Positions 45,701-57,564 of a DNA stretch of 64,000 nt are shown here, piece after piece. The position numbers and the translations under genes were made by a program. Each line of letters begins with the position of its first letter. Position 1 is the first letter of the stretch. Under the pieces are notes generated by a model. The model searched no databases. It was given only the letters and a program-made list of their open reading frames with translations, and was not told the origin of the DNA. Location: contig CM036215.1 in the NCBI GenBank assembly GCA_020631735.1, forward strand, positions 16,332,346 to 16,396,345, in the 5' to 3' direction. The DNA comes from Saccharum officinarum. Taxonomy: Eukaryota > Streptophyta > Magnoliopsida > Poales > Poaceae.

Positions 45701-47234
45701 TGAAAGGATCAAGATGCCCAAGAGGGGGGGGTGAATTGGGCTTTTCTAAAAATTAGATGCAAGAAATAAATCCTACAAGCCGGAATTCACCCCTAGTGTC
45801 TACTTGTGTTCCTAGAGAGTCTACCGATACAAAGTTTTGCACCCTAGTTTCCAATCCTAGTCTAGCATGGCAAGTCTAGGAATGTAAACAAGCAATGAAA
45901 GTAAATACGAGAATGTAAATGCTTGAATGTAAAGGGCAAGGAACACGGCGATGTTTTTCCGAGGTATCGGAGAGTCGCCACTCCCCACTAGTCCTCGTTG
46001 GAGCACCCGCGCAAGGGTGTAGCTCCCCTTGATCCGCGCAAGGATCAAGTGCTCTCTACGGGTTGATTCTTTGACACTCCATCGCGGTGAATCACCCACA
46101 ACCGCTCACAAGATGAGTTGGGTCATCCACAAGCTCCGCCGGATGATCACCAAACTCCCAATCACCACCAAGTCGTCTAGGTGATGGCGATCACCAAGAG
46201 TAACAAGCTAGAACTCTCACTTGACCACTACGAGCCCAAATGAGAAAGTGGATGCACACTTGCTACTCTCTAATCGCTAGTGAGGAACTCTCAAGCTTTG
46301 ATTCTCAAATCTCTATCCTCACTAGTGCTCTTGCACTACCTTGCACTCCAAAGGTGTTTATCAGCTGATCAAATGAGCAAGAGACCTCTAAAAGAGGTGG
46401 TGGGGATGTATTTATACACCCCACAGACAAAACGAACCGTTACCTGCTGACTCAGCAAAACTCGAGCTGACCGGACGCGCCGGTCGCTCGTAACGGTCGA
46501 AAACCGAAAAACAACTGAGTGACCGGACGCACCGGTCAGGGGTGACCGGACGCACCGATCGGTGATGACCGGACACGTCCGGTCATCTCTGGACCTTACT
46601 GGACTGTGACTGGATGCGCCGATCACACCCAGGTCGCGTCCGATCGGGTGCTTCCCTCAAATGACACGTGTTGACTTCTGACCACCGCGTCCGGTCCTCG
46701 CGAGGACCGCGTCTGGTGTTCAGAGCTGAAACCCTAGCCACGGAACTGAACTGACCGGACGCGTCCGGTCATGCCGAGGACCGCGTCCGGTCATGGGAAA
46801 ACAACCCGAAACTCTCCGAAACGCGTCACAACTTGAACCAAGTTGCTTCCAACTGAACTTTGAGCTAATCTAGAGCTGCCTAGCGCCAAGTTTAACAAGT
46901 GTGCACCACACCTAAACATAGGACTCGCCTAGGTCAAGCTACCCGCTCATGCCCCCCTTTATAGTACGGCCAAAAGAGAAAAACGAAGATCCTAACGACT
47001 ATTCCAAATGTCTCTCAACACCTCGACATCCGGAACTAACCGTCCTTAATCTTGACGTCACTCTTTTGAAAACTGAAACGATTTCCATCAAGGGGCATGA
47101 ATACCATGGTGCCCAAAGCAGTTAAAACCTCCATGACCTAACTTACCAAAGTTTCTGCAAAACACACGTTAGTCATGGTAATAAAGCGTTGTCATCAATT
47201 GCCGAAACCAAACCTCGGGGCCTAGATGCTTTCA
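45701..47234 (-). repeat. 5' LTR of Sirevirus copy 2 (1534 bp)
   Basis: Same ends as the 3' LTR and flanked outside by TSD GTGTT. It is 50 bp shorter because of one deletion at about 46553, inside the palindrome array and between short direct repeats. Minus-strand TATAAATA at about 46408-46415 marks the likely promoter. Confidence 0.95.
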
Positions 47235-50221
47235 GTGTTAAATGGGCAAGGGCCGGGTCGTCATCCCCTTAGTGGCGCGTCGTATCGTGACCTGGGTACG
47301 ATGAAAAATGAGCAAGGGTCGGGCCGTCGCAACCTTAGTGGCGCGCTACATCTACGCCCGGGTGTAGTGAAAAATGAGCAAGGGTCTTCGCACTTCCCTC
47401 GACGGGTGCGAAGGGTAAGGAAGCTAGCCGAGCCAACTAGGATTTGTCTAGGTAGCTAGAACGTAGGGTCCCTAACGGGTAAGCTAAGAGAGCTAGTCGA
47501 TGCAGCAATTAGAAGGCGTGTAAATATTCTATGCGTTCAGGAGACTAAATGGAAGGGACAGAAGGCGAAGGAGGTGGAGGATACTGGCTTTAAACTTTGG
47601 TACACGGGGACAACATCGGGTAGGAATGGTGTAGGCATCTTGATCGATAGGAGCCTTAAGGATGGAGTCGTTGATGTTAGGAGGCAAGGCGACCGGATTA
47701 TCTTGGTCAAGCTGGTAGTTGGAGATTCGGCTCTGAATGTGATCAGTGCCTATGTCCCTCAGGTAGGTCTTAGCGATGGCACCAAGAGGTAATTTTGGAA
47801 AGATCTTGATAGCATGGTTAGTACCGTGCCTATCAGCGAGAAACTCTTTATAGGAGGAGACCTCAACGGCCATGTTGGTGCGACTAATGTAGGTTTCGAG
47901 CGGGTGCACGGGGGGTTCAGGTATGGTAGTAGGAATCAAGAGGGGGAGGATGTTTTGAACTTCGCGCTGGCCTATGACTTGTTGATAGCAAACACCCTCT
48001 TTAGGAAGAGGGAATCTCATCTAGTAACCTTTCGTAGTGGACAACACTCGAGCCAGATCGACTTTATCCTTGCAAGGAGGGAGGATAGACGTGCTTGCTT
48101 TGATTGTAAGGTGTTACCTGGAGAGTGTGTTGTCCCTCAACATAAGCTTATGGCGGCGGACTTTCGCTTTCGGGTACGTGTCCACCGGGACAAACGGACC
48201 AAGATTGCGAGAACGAAGTGGTGGAAGCTTAGAGGGGAAGCAGCGCAAATGTTTAAGGAGAGGATGCTAGACGAGGGGCCTTGGGAAGAAGGAGAAGATG
48301 CCGACGACATGTGGCTAAAGATGGCAACATGTGTCCGGAAGGTGGCTTCGGAAGTGTTTGGCATGAGTAGGGGAGGCAAACGGGAAGCGAAAGACACATG
48401 GTGATGGAATGACGAGGTGCAAAGGGCTATTAGGGAGAAGAAGGAGTGTTTCAAGCGTCTCCACCATGACAAGAGTGTAGCCAACATCGAGAGCTATAAA
48501 ATAGCGAAGAGGGTTACAAAGCGAGCTGTGAGTGTAGCAAAAGGTTAGGCATATGATGGCCTTTATTAGCGGCTAGGCACGAAGGAAGGAGAGAAGGACA
48601 TTTATAGGATGGCTAGAATCCGCGAGAGGAAGACAAGGGACATCAACCAAATAAAATGCATCAAGGATGGGACAGATCGACTTCTGGTGAAGGATGAGGA
48701 GATCAAGGACAGATGGAGAGAGTACTTCGACAAGCTGTTTAATGGGGAGAATGAGGGTCCTGCCTTTGAGTTGGATGACTCATTTGACGATACCAACAGA
48801 CGCTTTGTGAGGAGAATTCAGGAGGCAGATATCGGAGAGGCTTTGAAGAGGATGAAGGGAGGTAAAGCGATGGGCCCTGATGGTATCCCCATTGAGGTGT
48901 GGAGATACCTAGGCGCCAGAGCGATAGTATGGTTAACTAAACTTTTTAACCTTATTTTTTAGTCTAACAAGATGCCTGAAGAATGGAGGAGAAGTATATT
49001 AGTACATATCTTCAAGAACAAGGGAGATGTTCAAAGTTGTACTAACTACCGTGGGATTAAGTTGATGAGTCATACAATGAAGCTCTGGGAGAGGGTTATC
49101 GAGCATTGCCTAAGGAGAGTGACACATGTGACCCAAAATCAGTTTGGGTTCATGCCTGGTAGGTCGACCATGAAGGCGATTTTCTTATTACGACAATTGA
49201 TGGAGAGATATAGGGAGCAGAAGAAGGACTTGCACATGGTCTTTATTGACCTCGAGAAGGCATATGACAAAGTACCGAGAAATATCATGTGATGGGCCTT
49301 GGAAAAGCACAAAGTCCCAACTAAGTATGTTACCCTCATCAAGGATATGTACAGGGATGTGGTGACGTTTGTCCGAACATGTGATGGCGACACCAGTGAC
49401 TTTCCAATTAAAATAGGACTGCATCAGGGGTCAGCTTTGAGCCCTTATTTATTTGCTTTGGTGATGGATGAGGTCACAAGGGACATACAAGGTGATATCC
49501 CTTGGTGTATGCTCTTTGCTGATGATGTGGTGCTAGTTGACGACAGTAGGGCGGGGGTTAATAGGAAGTTAGAACTATGGAGGCACACGTTAGAGTCGAA
49601 AGGGTTCAGATTTAGTAGGGCTAAGACCGAGTACATGAGGTGCGATTTCAGCGTGACTAGGCACGAGGAGGGAGACGTTAGCCTCGATGGGCAAGTGGTG
49701 GCCAAGAAGGATACTTTTCGGTATTTAGGGTCGATGCTACAAAAGGATGGAGACATTGATGAAGATGTTACGCATAGAATTTCAGCCGGCTGGCTGAAAT
49801 GACGTCAAGCTTCTGGCGTTCTCTGTGACAAAAGAGTGCCTCAGAAGCTGAAAGGTAAGTTCTATAGGACGGCGATTCGTCCGGCGATGTTATACGGTGC
49901 TGAGTGTTGGCCTACAAAAAGGCGACATGTCCAACAATTGAGTGTAGCAGAGATGCGTATGTTGCGTTGGTGTTGTGGGCACACAAGGAGGGATAGAGTC
50001 CGGAACGACGATATTCGGGATAGGGTTGGGGTGGCACCAATTGAGGAGAAATTGATTCAACATCGGTTGAGATGGTTTGAACATGTCCAACGGAGGCCTC
50101 CTGAGGCGCCGGTGCGTAGTGGAGTTCTAAAGCGGCCCGATAATGTAAAGAGCGGTAGAGGTCGACCTAAACTAACTTAGGACGAGTCCGTTAAGAGAGA
50201 TCTTAAGGAGTGAAATATCTC
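47226..50221 (+). pseudogene. RTE LINE endonuclease/reverse transcriptase, one frame with about ten stops
   Basis: All pieces lie in the same plus-strand frame with no frameshift. AP-endonuclease: NVGSLTGKLREL, CVQETKWKG (catalytic Glu), SAYVPQVG, GGDLNGHVG, QIDFILARR and a PQHKLMAADF end. [63 protein letters not shown], and catalytic LFADDVVLV (about 49514-49540). Stops include 47457, 47790, 48402, 48546, 48567, 48960, 49290, 49800, 50178 and 50211. Most are explained by CAA/CAG to TAA/TAG or TGG to TAG/TGA. Confidence 0.9.
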
Positions 50222-50715
50222 CAAGGATTTAGCTATGGACAGGAGCGCTTGGAGATTGGCAATCAACGTGCCTGAACCGTGACATCTTTTTGTCTTGTGC
50301 CATTTATGTCCCTTTATGTGTCTCCCTGTTTCTCGTCTCTTTTGGGTTTCATCTCTATCCTACCCCAACTTGCTTGGGACAAAAAGGCTATGTTGTTGTT
50401 GTTGTTGTTGTATTACCAGGAGTCTAACAAAATTAGATTTACAATTTTTAGATAGTTCTATAAATATATATTGAATTTATAAGTTTACAGTATTTTGGGA
50501 CCGAGATGACACAAATGAATAAGTTTAAGGATCTAAACGGGTAATTTGTAAGTTTAGAGACCTAGATAATACAGTCGAACAACTTTGAGAGCCTAAACGA
50601 GTGATTTAAGAATTTAGGGATCACGATGACACAGATAAACAAGTTTGAGGACTTGAACAGTCGATTTGCGAGTTTATGGTGCACTTTACTCTTTTTTTAA
50701 TCAATCAAGCACAAT

Positions 50716-51038
50716 CTCTCTCCAACACCCCTCATTGGAACATCGAAAGAGAATGCTACACCACTGAAGGCCATGCAAAACTTCCATTTTCAGACTCCAA
50801 TTTTCAGGTGAACAAGATACCAAGATCAATGAACACTACAGGTCTACAGCTCACTCTTTAGCTTATCAGGCCTTTAATTCCACTGTTGCTACAAGTCTTC
50901 TCCTGTACTGCTGCTCAGCACGGGAGCTACCTCTCTGCCCTGTCAAATTGGCACTATCCCATCTCAGATGGGATGATTGTAATCTACTGTCTGTAATATG
51001 CTGTTAATTTTAATGAATGCCACTTATCAAAAAAAATC
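50716..51038 (+). mobile_element. Short 5'-truncated retroposon with poly-A and 12-bp TSD
   Basis: Flanked by ATCAAGCACAAT at 50704-50715 and 51039-51050. It ends ...TTAATTTTAATGAATGCC followed by CACTTATC and an A-run, like the 3' end of an L1-type LINE. It lies just outside the Mutator-like element's right TSD, so it arrived independently. Confidence 0.8.
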
Positions 51039-51130
51039 ATCAAGCACAATGAGAGCAAATCTTTACACTTTATTGGATAAATTCAAGAAGAGATATATAT
51101 GCATATAGCTGATCATACTTCAAATAACAC

Positions 51131-51341
51131 CTACTCCCTTCGTTTCAAATTATAAAATGTTTTATCTTTTTCTCCGTACATAGCTTTTATTATGCACTTA
51201 GATACACAATATCTAGATACATAGTAAAGTAATACATAGCTTTTATTATATACTTAGATACACAGTATCTAAATATATAGGAAAAGTAATGTATCTAGAA
51301 AAAACAAAACATCTTATAATTTAAAACGACGGGAGTACTAT
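51131..51341. mobile_element. Stowaway-like MITE
   Basis: Left end CTACTCCCTTCGTTTCAAAT and right end ATTTAAAACGACGGGAGTA are inverted repeats of the CTCCCTCCGT type found in grass Stowaway elements. The interior is AT-rich with internal repeats of ACATAGCTTTTATTAT. It lies about 285 bp beyond the TH1 stop codon. Confidence 0.8.
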
Positions 51342-51624
51342 TGACCAAACTACTGCGGTAAAAAAAAGTTTAGTACTTGCGTCAAATATAGTTCTGATGC
51401 ATTATTAATTTCTTATTACAATTCAGTGCCTTTGAAATGTCTTAAACTTCTTATTCAGGAGAAATGTCACACAATTATTTTTTTCAGGGAAATGTCTCCT
51501 AATTATTGAACACTGCAACACATTTTTTCCCCTTTTGACAAAGTGAAAGGTGAAAGCTTGATTAGAAATCTATTTCGGCCTAAACACAAAAATTAAATGA
51601 ACAGGTGCCAAGTGCCAACTTGTG

Positions 51625-54600
51625 CTAAGATCTGGAGAAAACATTCTTCAGGATGGATCTGAGGTTTCTCGTCTCAGTAGCGACACATTCCCGGTCAAAC
51701 AGAGCAGAGACCACAGCCACACCTTTCAGATTTGGGAACCCAAGCTCCATTACCGAACCTGCATTTCCAGCATTGATGCCACCGATGGCCACCACAGGCA
51801 GCTTCGAAGCCAAGCACACCGTCCTCAAGCCCTCAAACCCTAAGGTGGGATTGTTCTCCTTCGTTGAGGTTGGGAAGACACCCCCACAGCCGATGTAATT
51901 TGCACCATCCTTCCATGCCTGCTCGGCCTGGGCCGGGGTTTTACATGAGACGCCAATGATTTTCCCAGGTCCTAGGAGCTCTCGTACTTCCCATGCTGGC
52001 ATGTCTGATTGACCAACATGGACGCCGTCTGCGTTGCATGCTAGAGCAACATCTATGTGGTCATTGATCAGTAGCGGCACTCCACTGGACTTGCAGATTT
52101 CCACACAAGCCTTGGCAGCTTCCAAGAACTCCCTTGTCTCGGCGTCTTTTTCTCTGAACATTAGAAATTTAAAGCACGGTCAGTGAAATCAAATGAAGAG
52201 ACTGAATCACAAGAGGAACTTTGGTCGTTTTCAAGAAAGATAACCTCAATTGGACAATGGTAGCGCCACCTTCAATGGCAGCTTTCACAGCATCTTTTAT
52301 CGAACGACTCCACTTCTTATTCATCCCAGAGTCTGTCACTGCATACAGGAAGAGGTCATCCGGATTGAACTTTTGCAGTGATCCCATCTTGTATAACGGA
52401 GACTTGAGCTCAAAGAGGTGGTCAAAAGGGCCCTGAGGTCCATTTCCAATCACAAGATCTTTGCTGTGATAAAGAGCAGATTCCACAAATTTCTTCGCAA
52501 CCTGCCAAGATCATGTATGGAAAAAAAACACAATGTAAGATACACAAACTGAACAGCGAACCTACATATAGTGCCAAACTGCTAATCATGGTTCCAAATT
52601 ATTAGGAACTGACTTAAGCACCCAAGTAAGGTATTTAACAAAGGAAAAAAAAACAACCAAGGATCTTATGATTGACGTGATTTGAATGCACATTCTTTGA
52701 CACAGAGGCACAGCTCGGAACAGCCTAGGGAATGCTCTAGATTCTTTGCAGTAAATGTGCCTTGCAATATCTCATCTAACACAACACAAATTACCACCAG
52801 TCACATACTCACATGCCAATTATCCAGACCTTTGTGCTAAAGAGTCACCCCATCACAGGGGAAGAATTTACTTAGCAAGTTTTGTACACGAGAAATACAA
52901 GTAAATATGAACCTGAATAGAGAACAGTTTCAATCTATGTCTTGTTTGTCACCAAAGAATTAATTTTCCTTGTGATAAATAATACTCCAGCAGATAATTT
53001 GCCTCAATAGTTTTCAATTATTATCAGGTATCAGTGTGTGATAACTTAAATGTTAGTGCAAACTAACCTGAACAGCATGCAGCATTGTTGCACCTTTTGC
53101 TAATTCAGCAGCAATACATGAAGCTAATGTGCAACCAGTTCCATGTGTGTTACGGGTCTTTATACGCATACCATGAAGCTCAGTGAACTCCTTACCTGAT
53201 GAAATGCATCAGAACTTGTATGAGGACGCTAAAGGGGAGGAATGAACGAGTTAATTGACAGAACAGAGTAGTAATAAATTATTCAAATATACCATCAAAT
53301 AATACATCAACTGCATCTGATGAATCTGGCATATCCCCACCTTTCACAAGCACATATCTTCAAATGGTAAGCTTGTATTAGATCATCAATCACTATATGC
53401 ATTTTTTAAAAAGACATTCACTAATGCAGTTGACAATGGAGTCAACTGTCAAATTAAGAGCTTTCAGCTAGCAAGGCACAGTGACAAAATTTAGTACTTA
53501 TTCAAGACAGGGCAACAATCAGTGACATGAGGGAGCTTGTGATTGGTTTAAATGGTATGGACCATTAGCTCCTCAAGCTGGAACTAACAGAAAATTGTAT
53601 ATTATTCAAGAATAATTTCATCCATATCACCACTTAATGTTCTCTTTTCATCTATACCATTAGCCTGTGTCAATGACAATGACATGTAGGATCAGACCCC
53701 AGTACCCCACACGCCATTTTACTAGCCTGATGGTATAAATGGAAATCACATTTTAAATGGTTGGATGGATGCAAATTCCCTTATGACAACCATGGTAGCA
53801 AGTTTGCTTCGAACAATATACTTAAAAGATTCATATAGAACATTGGGAGGTCAGGCTGGCATTCCCCCATATAGATGTAACATCAGATGCACGAGAATGT
53901 GATAGCGCACATGTAGGGTAAGAGAACAAATAACAGAACAAATTTACAGAAATAGAGAACACATACTTTGGACCAAGTTTGTAAATGGATTCAGCTGCAT
54001 TGCGCATGTCAGAAATTGTATGCAATGATACATCCCCAAGTAACTTAGATGCTTCTTTCACATTAGGAGTGACTATATCAGCCATACAAAATAGTTCATC
54101 CCTGCTCATAACAATTGCAAGAGCATATCCATAAGTACTATGGAATTGAGGATGTAACAGCAATAACAATCCAAAAAGAACTCATAAATGCATACAGAAA
54201 TTGATCCTGTACCTATATGTAGCGAGAGTAGATGTTCCCGAAAGAGTATCACCACTGGTGGACACCATGACCGGATCCACCACTAGAGCTGCCTTCAGAA
54301 GCATAAGTCATGGCAAGTAAATAACTGAGTTAGCATAGTATACTTTCGTCATACACTTGAAGCAATACAGCATACCTTTGACTGGAAACTTCCTAAGACT
54401 CTCACAGAGAACTTTAACTACTCCAGCTGAAGGGAGCATCCCTGTTTTCACCTAACAAAATCAAGAACAGAAGACACACAAAGCATAAGTTCCAAGTGAA
54501 AATAGGATACGAATCAAATAGATTAAATCATAACAAACTATCACCTAACTCCAATTTCATATGACAACTTCTACAAAAGCACATTTAGAGAATCAACAAG

Positions 54601-55543
54601 TCTTTTGGCCATACAAACATAACTATGTTGATCAAAATAGCATTCTTGAGGCAGAGAAATGCATCTTACAGGGATGAAGTGTTAGGATTCCAGGAAATTT
54701 CAAACATTATCTACCATTGGTAACTAGTATACGCTATAAACTGTGGTGAACTGGTGATAGCCCTTGGCAGTAAGAAATGGGAGCACAGCTCGATCACCTT
54801 AAAGGAAATGAAAATTGAAATATATGTATTCACACCTAAGCTGCCGATCACAGCAAGACAATCCAACTTCACGGAAAGTTAACCCCGAACACTTAAAATG
54901 ACGTCGAACAAACTAATTAATAGAAATATTCGAACTCCTTGCACGAATCACTTTGCCAAGCATAGTAGCTTACAGTAGTAAAGCCTGTCCCAAACAAAAA
55001 AATCTCTGTCTATAGCACGCACCCCGCACAACAGGGGCACTGCGTGCGTTAAGATTTGGAAGAAGCTCACCACGTCCACCGACATGTCCGAGAGAACCGA
55101 CCTGAGCTGCTCCCCCACGAACTCCTCCGGCACAGCATGGACCCCCTACAGCACCACCAGATCATCCATCCCCTGTTCTCGGCCGAATCGCAGCGAAAGA
55201 AAGCGGACTAGTAGCAAAAGAAAAGCGGGGGGAATCGGGCATAACGTGCCTGGACGCCGACGGTGTTCTGCGCGGTGACGGCAGTGATTACGGAGGAGCA
55301 GTAGGCTCCTAGGGCCGCGCACGCCTTGATGTCCGCCTGGATGCCCGCGCCGGCGCCGGAGTCGGAGCCGGCCACCGTCAGCACGTGCGGCCACGGCATC
55401 TCGCGCGCCGACGCAACCACCGGGAACCTGCGCGGCCGGGTAGGCGAAGAAGGCGAGAAGGAGGGGGAGCGGAAGAGAAGGGCGGCGGCGTCGGAGGGGC
55501 GATATGGGGCGAGCGCCGCTGGGAGGGGTGGGACGGATGCCAT
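51625..55543 (-). CDS. TH1: Bifunctional HMP(-P) kinase / thiamine-phosphate synthase, nine exons
   Basis: Plastid enzyme of thiamine synthesis: phosphorylates hydroxymethylpyrimidine phosphate (ThiD part), then condenses it with the thiazole phosphate to give thiamine phosphate (ThiE part). Exons, on the minus strand: 55250-55543, 55071-55145, 54376-54451, 54213-54288, 53967-54101, 53293-53357, 53068-53195, 52245-52501, 51625-52153; total 1635 bp, 544 residues, phases matching at every join. Start ATG at 55541-55543 (MASVPPLP). A Ser/Pro/Arg-rich transit peptide covers residues 1-45. Kinase motifs: [42 protein letters not shown]. Synthase motifs: [63 protein letters not shown]. Intron 1 has a GC donor (CAG|GCACGT); the others are GT-AG. 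No lesion was found. Confidence 0.95.
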
Positions 55544-55594
55544 GGGCAAGTCGGCAAGTGGAGGTTTATGACATTGGATGGGGAATCAAAACTT

Positions 55595-56300
55595 GTTGGG
55601 AAAAAGTCTAAATAACCCCCTAAACTATGGACGCTGTAACACATAACTCTCTAAACTATGAAACGGTCTAATTTACCCCTGAACTATCCAAAACCGTCTA
55701 TTTTACCATCTGGGCGGTTTTCAACGACGGTTTTGCTACAGTAACAGCAGGTTTGCTACAGTAATAGCGATTTTGCCTTTTTATTTATTTTCGCTGAATA
55801 TTTGAAAAATCATAGTAAATCACAGAAAAATCATAAAATAGAAAATCTAATTTTATTGGACTCCACATAAGTAGATCTACACAGTGAATATATAACACGG
55901 TACGCTTTAATACAAAGTTTTTGCTGTAGCTTTAGATTAATTGGAAAATCCAATTTAGACTAAAGTTACAGCAAAAACTTTGTACTAAAGCGTACCATAT
56001 TATATGTTCACTGTGTAGATCTACTCATGTGGAGTCTAACAAAATTAGATTTTCTATTTTATGATTTTTCTGTGATTTACTATGATTTTTCAAATATTCA
56101 GCGAAAATAAATTAAAAAGACAAAACTGCTATCACTGTAGCAAACTTGCTGTTACTGTAGCAAAACCGCCGTCGAAAACCGCCCAGAGGGTAAAATAGAT
56201 GGTTTTGGATAGTTCAGGGGGTAAATTAGACCGTTTTATAGTTCAGAGGGTTATGTGTTCCAGGGTCCATAGTTCAGGGGCTTATTTAGACTTTTTCCAA
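55595..56300. mobile_element. Fold-back element, about 706 bp, nearly perfect 350-bp arms
   Basis: The left arm from GGAAAAAGTCTAAATAACC and the right arm ending GGGCTTATTTAGACTTTTTCC are reverse complements along almost their whole length, with the centre at ATTGGAAAATCCAAT (about 55939-55953). There is no coding sequence. The flanks AAACTTGTT and AAACTTTTT are a possible imperfect 9-bp TSD, which would suit a Mutator-like origin. It starts about 50 bp upstream of the TH1 start codon, so it overlaps the TH1 promoter or 5' UTR. Confidence 0.85.
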
Positions 56301-56484
56301 ACTTTTTTTCATTTTGATGAATAAATTATTTTTTAGTACCAATCACAAATCAGGCATTAATCCTCTTTTTTCACTCATCTAATTTCTTTCTTCAAAATCT
56401 TTCTTCTGTTTTTTACCCATGGAATTAAGTGACCTTTCGATTCCATTTTCTTAGCGTCTGTGTTGGGGTTTTTGAGGGGCATTT

Positions 56485-56775
56485 AGGCGGCGTTTAGTTC
56501 TCCATGAAATGCAAAATGCCAACTACTTTGGAACGATGAAATGCAAAATGCCAAAATTTTCATGGGTATGTTTAGTTTCATAAAAAAATGTTTTTATGGG
56601 GTGGGTGAGGGCTTTTTGGCTTTTTGGCTCTTTTTAGCCTCTTGAGGCCAAAATCCAAAATGGAGAATGAATACCTTTTTGCCAAAAATTTTGCATGGGA
56701 TTTAGTTCTATTGTGCAAAATGATGGACCAAAACCCAAAAATTTTAGGTGAAATGGGAAACTAAACACACCCTTA
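56485..56775. mobile_element. MITE-like element, about 290 bp
   Basis: Left GGCGGCGTTTAGTTCTCCATG and right ATGGGAAACTAAACACACCC are imperfect inverted ends. The interior has repeated CAAAATGCCAA and CCAAAATCC. The superfamily is not clear. Confidence 0.55.
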
Positions 56776-57048
56776 CTCTTGCCAAACTATATTGGTGGGG
56801 GGGGGGCCCTTTATGGTAATGACTTGATGGTGATGACCTCTACCCTTTATTTATATAGTCTTTCTCTAAGGCTCTCGTACATGCAAGATGAGTCTTATTT
56901 CTAGTACTAATAGGATTCTACATCGGTCATAATATAACTAGATATCAGGCACTGTTTAAATCACATGGTCTAAAGTTTAGCCACTAAATTTTACACCACT
57001 TTAGCTCTTGAGGCTCTAAACGGGAGGTTAAAGTGTTTATAAAGTTTA

Positions 57049-57177
57049 GGCCCTGTTCATCCGGCTTATAATCCGTACTTTTCAGCTTATTTTTTTAGCT
57101 GGAACCATGTTTTTCTCTCACAACAAATCAACCAATAATGTTTTTCAGCTGGCTTATTAGCACAGTCGAATGGGGCC
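57049..57177. mobile_element. Small MITE with GGCCC(T)GTTC ends
   Basis: Left GGCCCTGTTCATCCGGCTTAT and right end rich in GGCTTATTAGCAC...TCGAATGGGGCC; the interior TTTTTCTCTCACAACAAATCAAC resembles the element at 27485-27650. It seems to lie inside another AT-rich repeat (about 56950-57270) whose ends I cannot define. Confidence 0.55.
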
Positions 57178-57564
57178 ATCTATAAGTGAACTAAACTGGT
57201 CTGAAATTTGAGTTCTCAATTTTACTTAACCAAACTTTAGACATGAGAGAATCCAGACCAACTGCTAGTCCTAATGATTAGGAGTGACTAAATCAAGGAA
57301 CGAGTAATTGGCATGGGGGCTGGATCGCCATTCCAATACAAACATCTTTTCCTTGCCTGCATAAAACCGAGCAGACACTCGACCACGGCCGAGATGCAAG
57401 CCTGCCTGTGCTTGTGGGTCGTGGACGGCCGCGCTGGCGGGGTGGGCCACGGCGTCCATCTGCGATGCCGATGTGTGGGTGCGGGTCGGTCGACGGGGAG
57501 CGGCTGGTTCGGCGCTGGTGACCGCGGCGCGGACTGGGCAAAATTACCACGGACTGGTATTTTT

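Larger units (their letters stand above)
33931..47234 (-). mobile_element. Complete Sirevirus (Ty1/copia) copy 2, 13304 bp
   Basis: Flanked by GTGTT on both sides (33926-33930 and 47235-47239). On the minus strand: 5' LTR (45701-47234), PBS for initiator tRNA-Met (45686-45698), gag with two zinc knuckles, protease, integrase, RT, RNase H, then an intergenic palindrome array, GC-rich leader, intron, env-like ORF, PPT and 3' LTR (33931-35514). This is the full structure expected of an env-like-bearing Sirevirus. All coding regions have stops or frameshifts, so it is not autonomous now. The two LTRs differ by about 18 visible substitutions and one 50-bp deletion. Confidence 0.96.
33728..50410 (+). 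mobile_element. RTE-clade LINE, nearly full length, split by Sirevirus copy 2
   Basis: 5' part at 33728-33930 and the rest at 47235-50410; joined, about 3.37 kb, a normal RTE length. It encodes endonuclease then reverse transcriptase and ends in a (TTG)n tail (50392-50410) instead of poly-A, a plant RTE feature. TATTA at 33723-33727 and 50411-50415 may be its TSD. The 5' part is noncoding (CCCAAGCCCGGGTAAAGGAG) and continues as ...GGTGT|GTT on the other side of the Sirevirus. Confidence 0.85.
33231..50691. mobile_element. Non-autonomous Mutator-like TIR element split by nested insertions
   Basis: The left arm (33231-33560) and right arm (50418-50691) are long inverted repeats of each other: GAGTAAAG...CCTAAACTC...TCAAACTTGTT...AATTCAATATATATTTATA...TCTAATTTTGTTAGACTC on one side and the reverse complement on the other. 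The middle (33560-33722) also folds back on itself. Without the insertions the element is about 770 bp and carries no coding sequence. It was hit by an RTE LINE. Confidence 0.85.
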
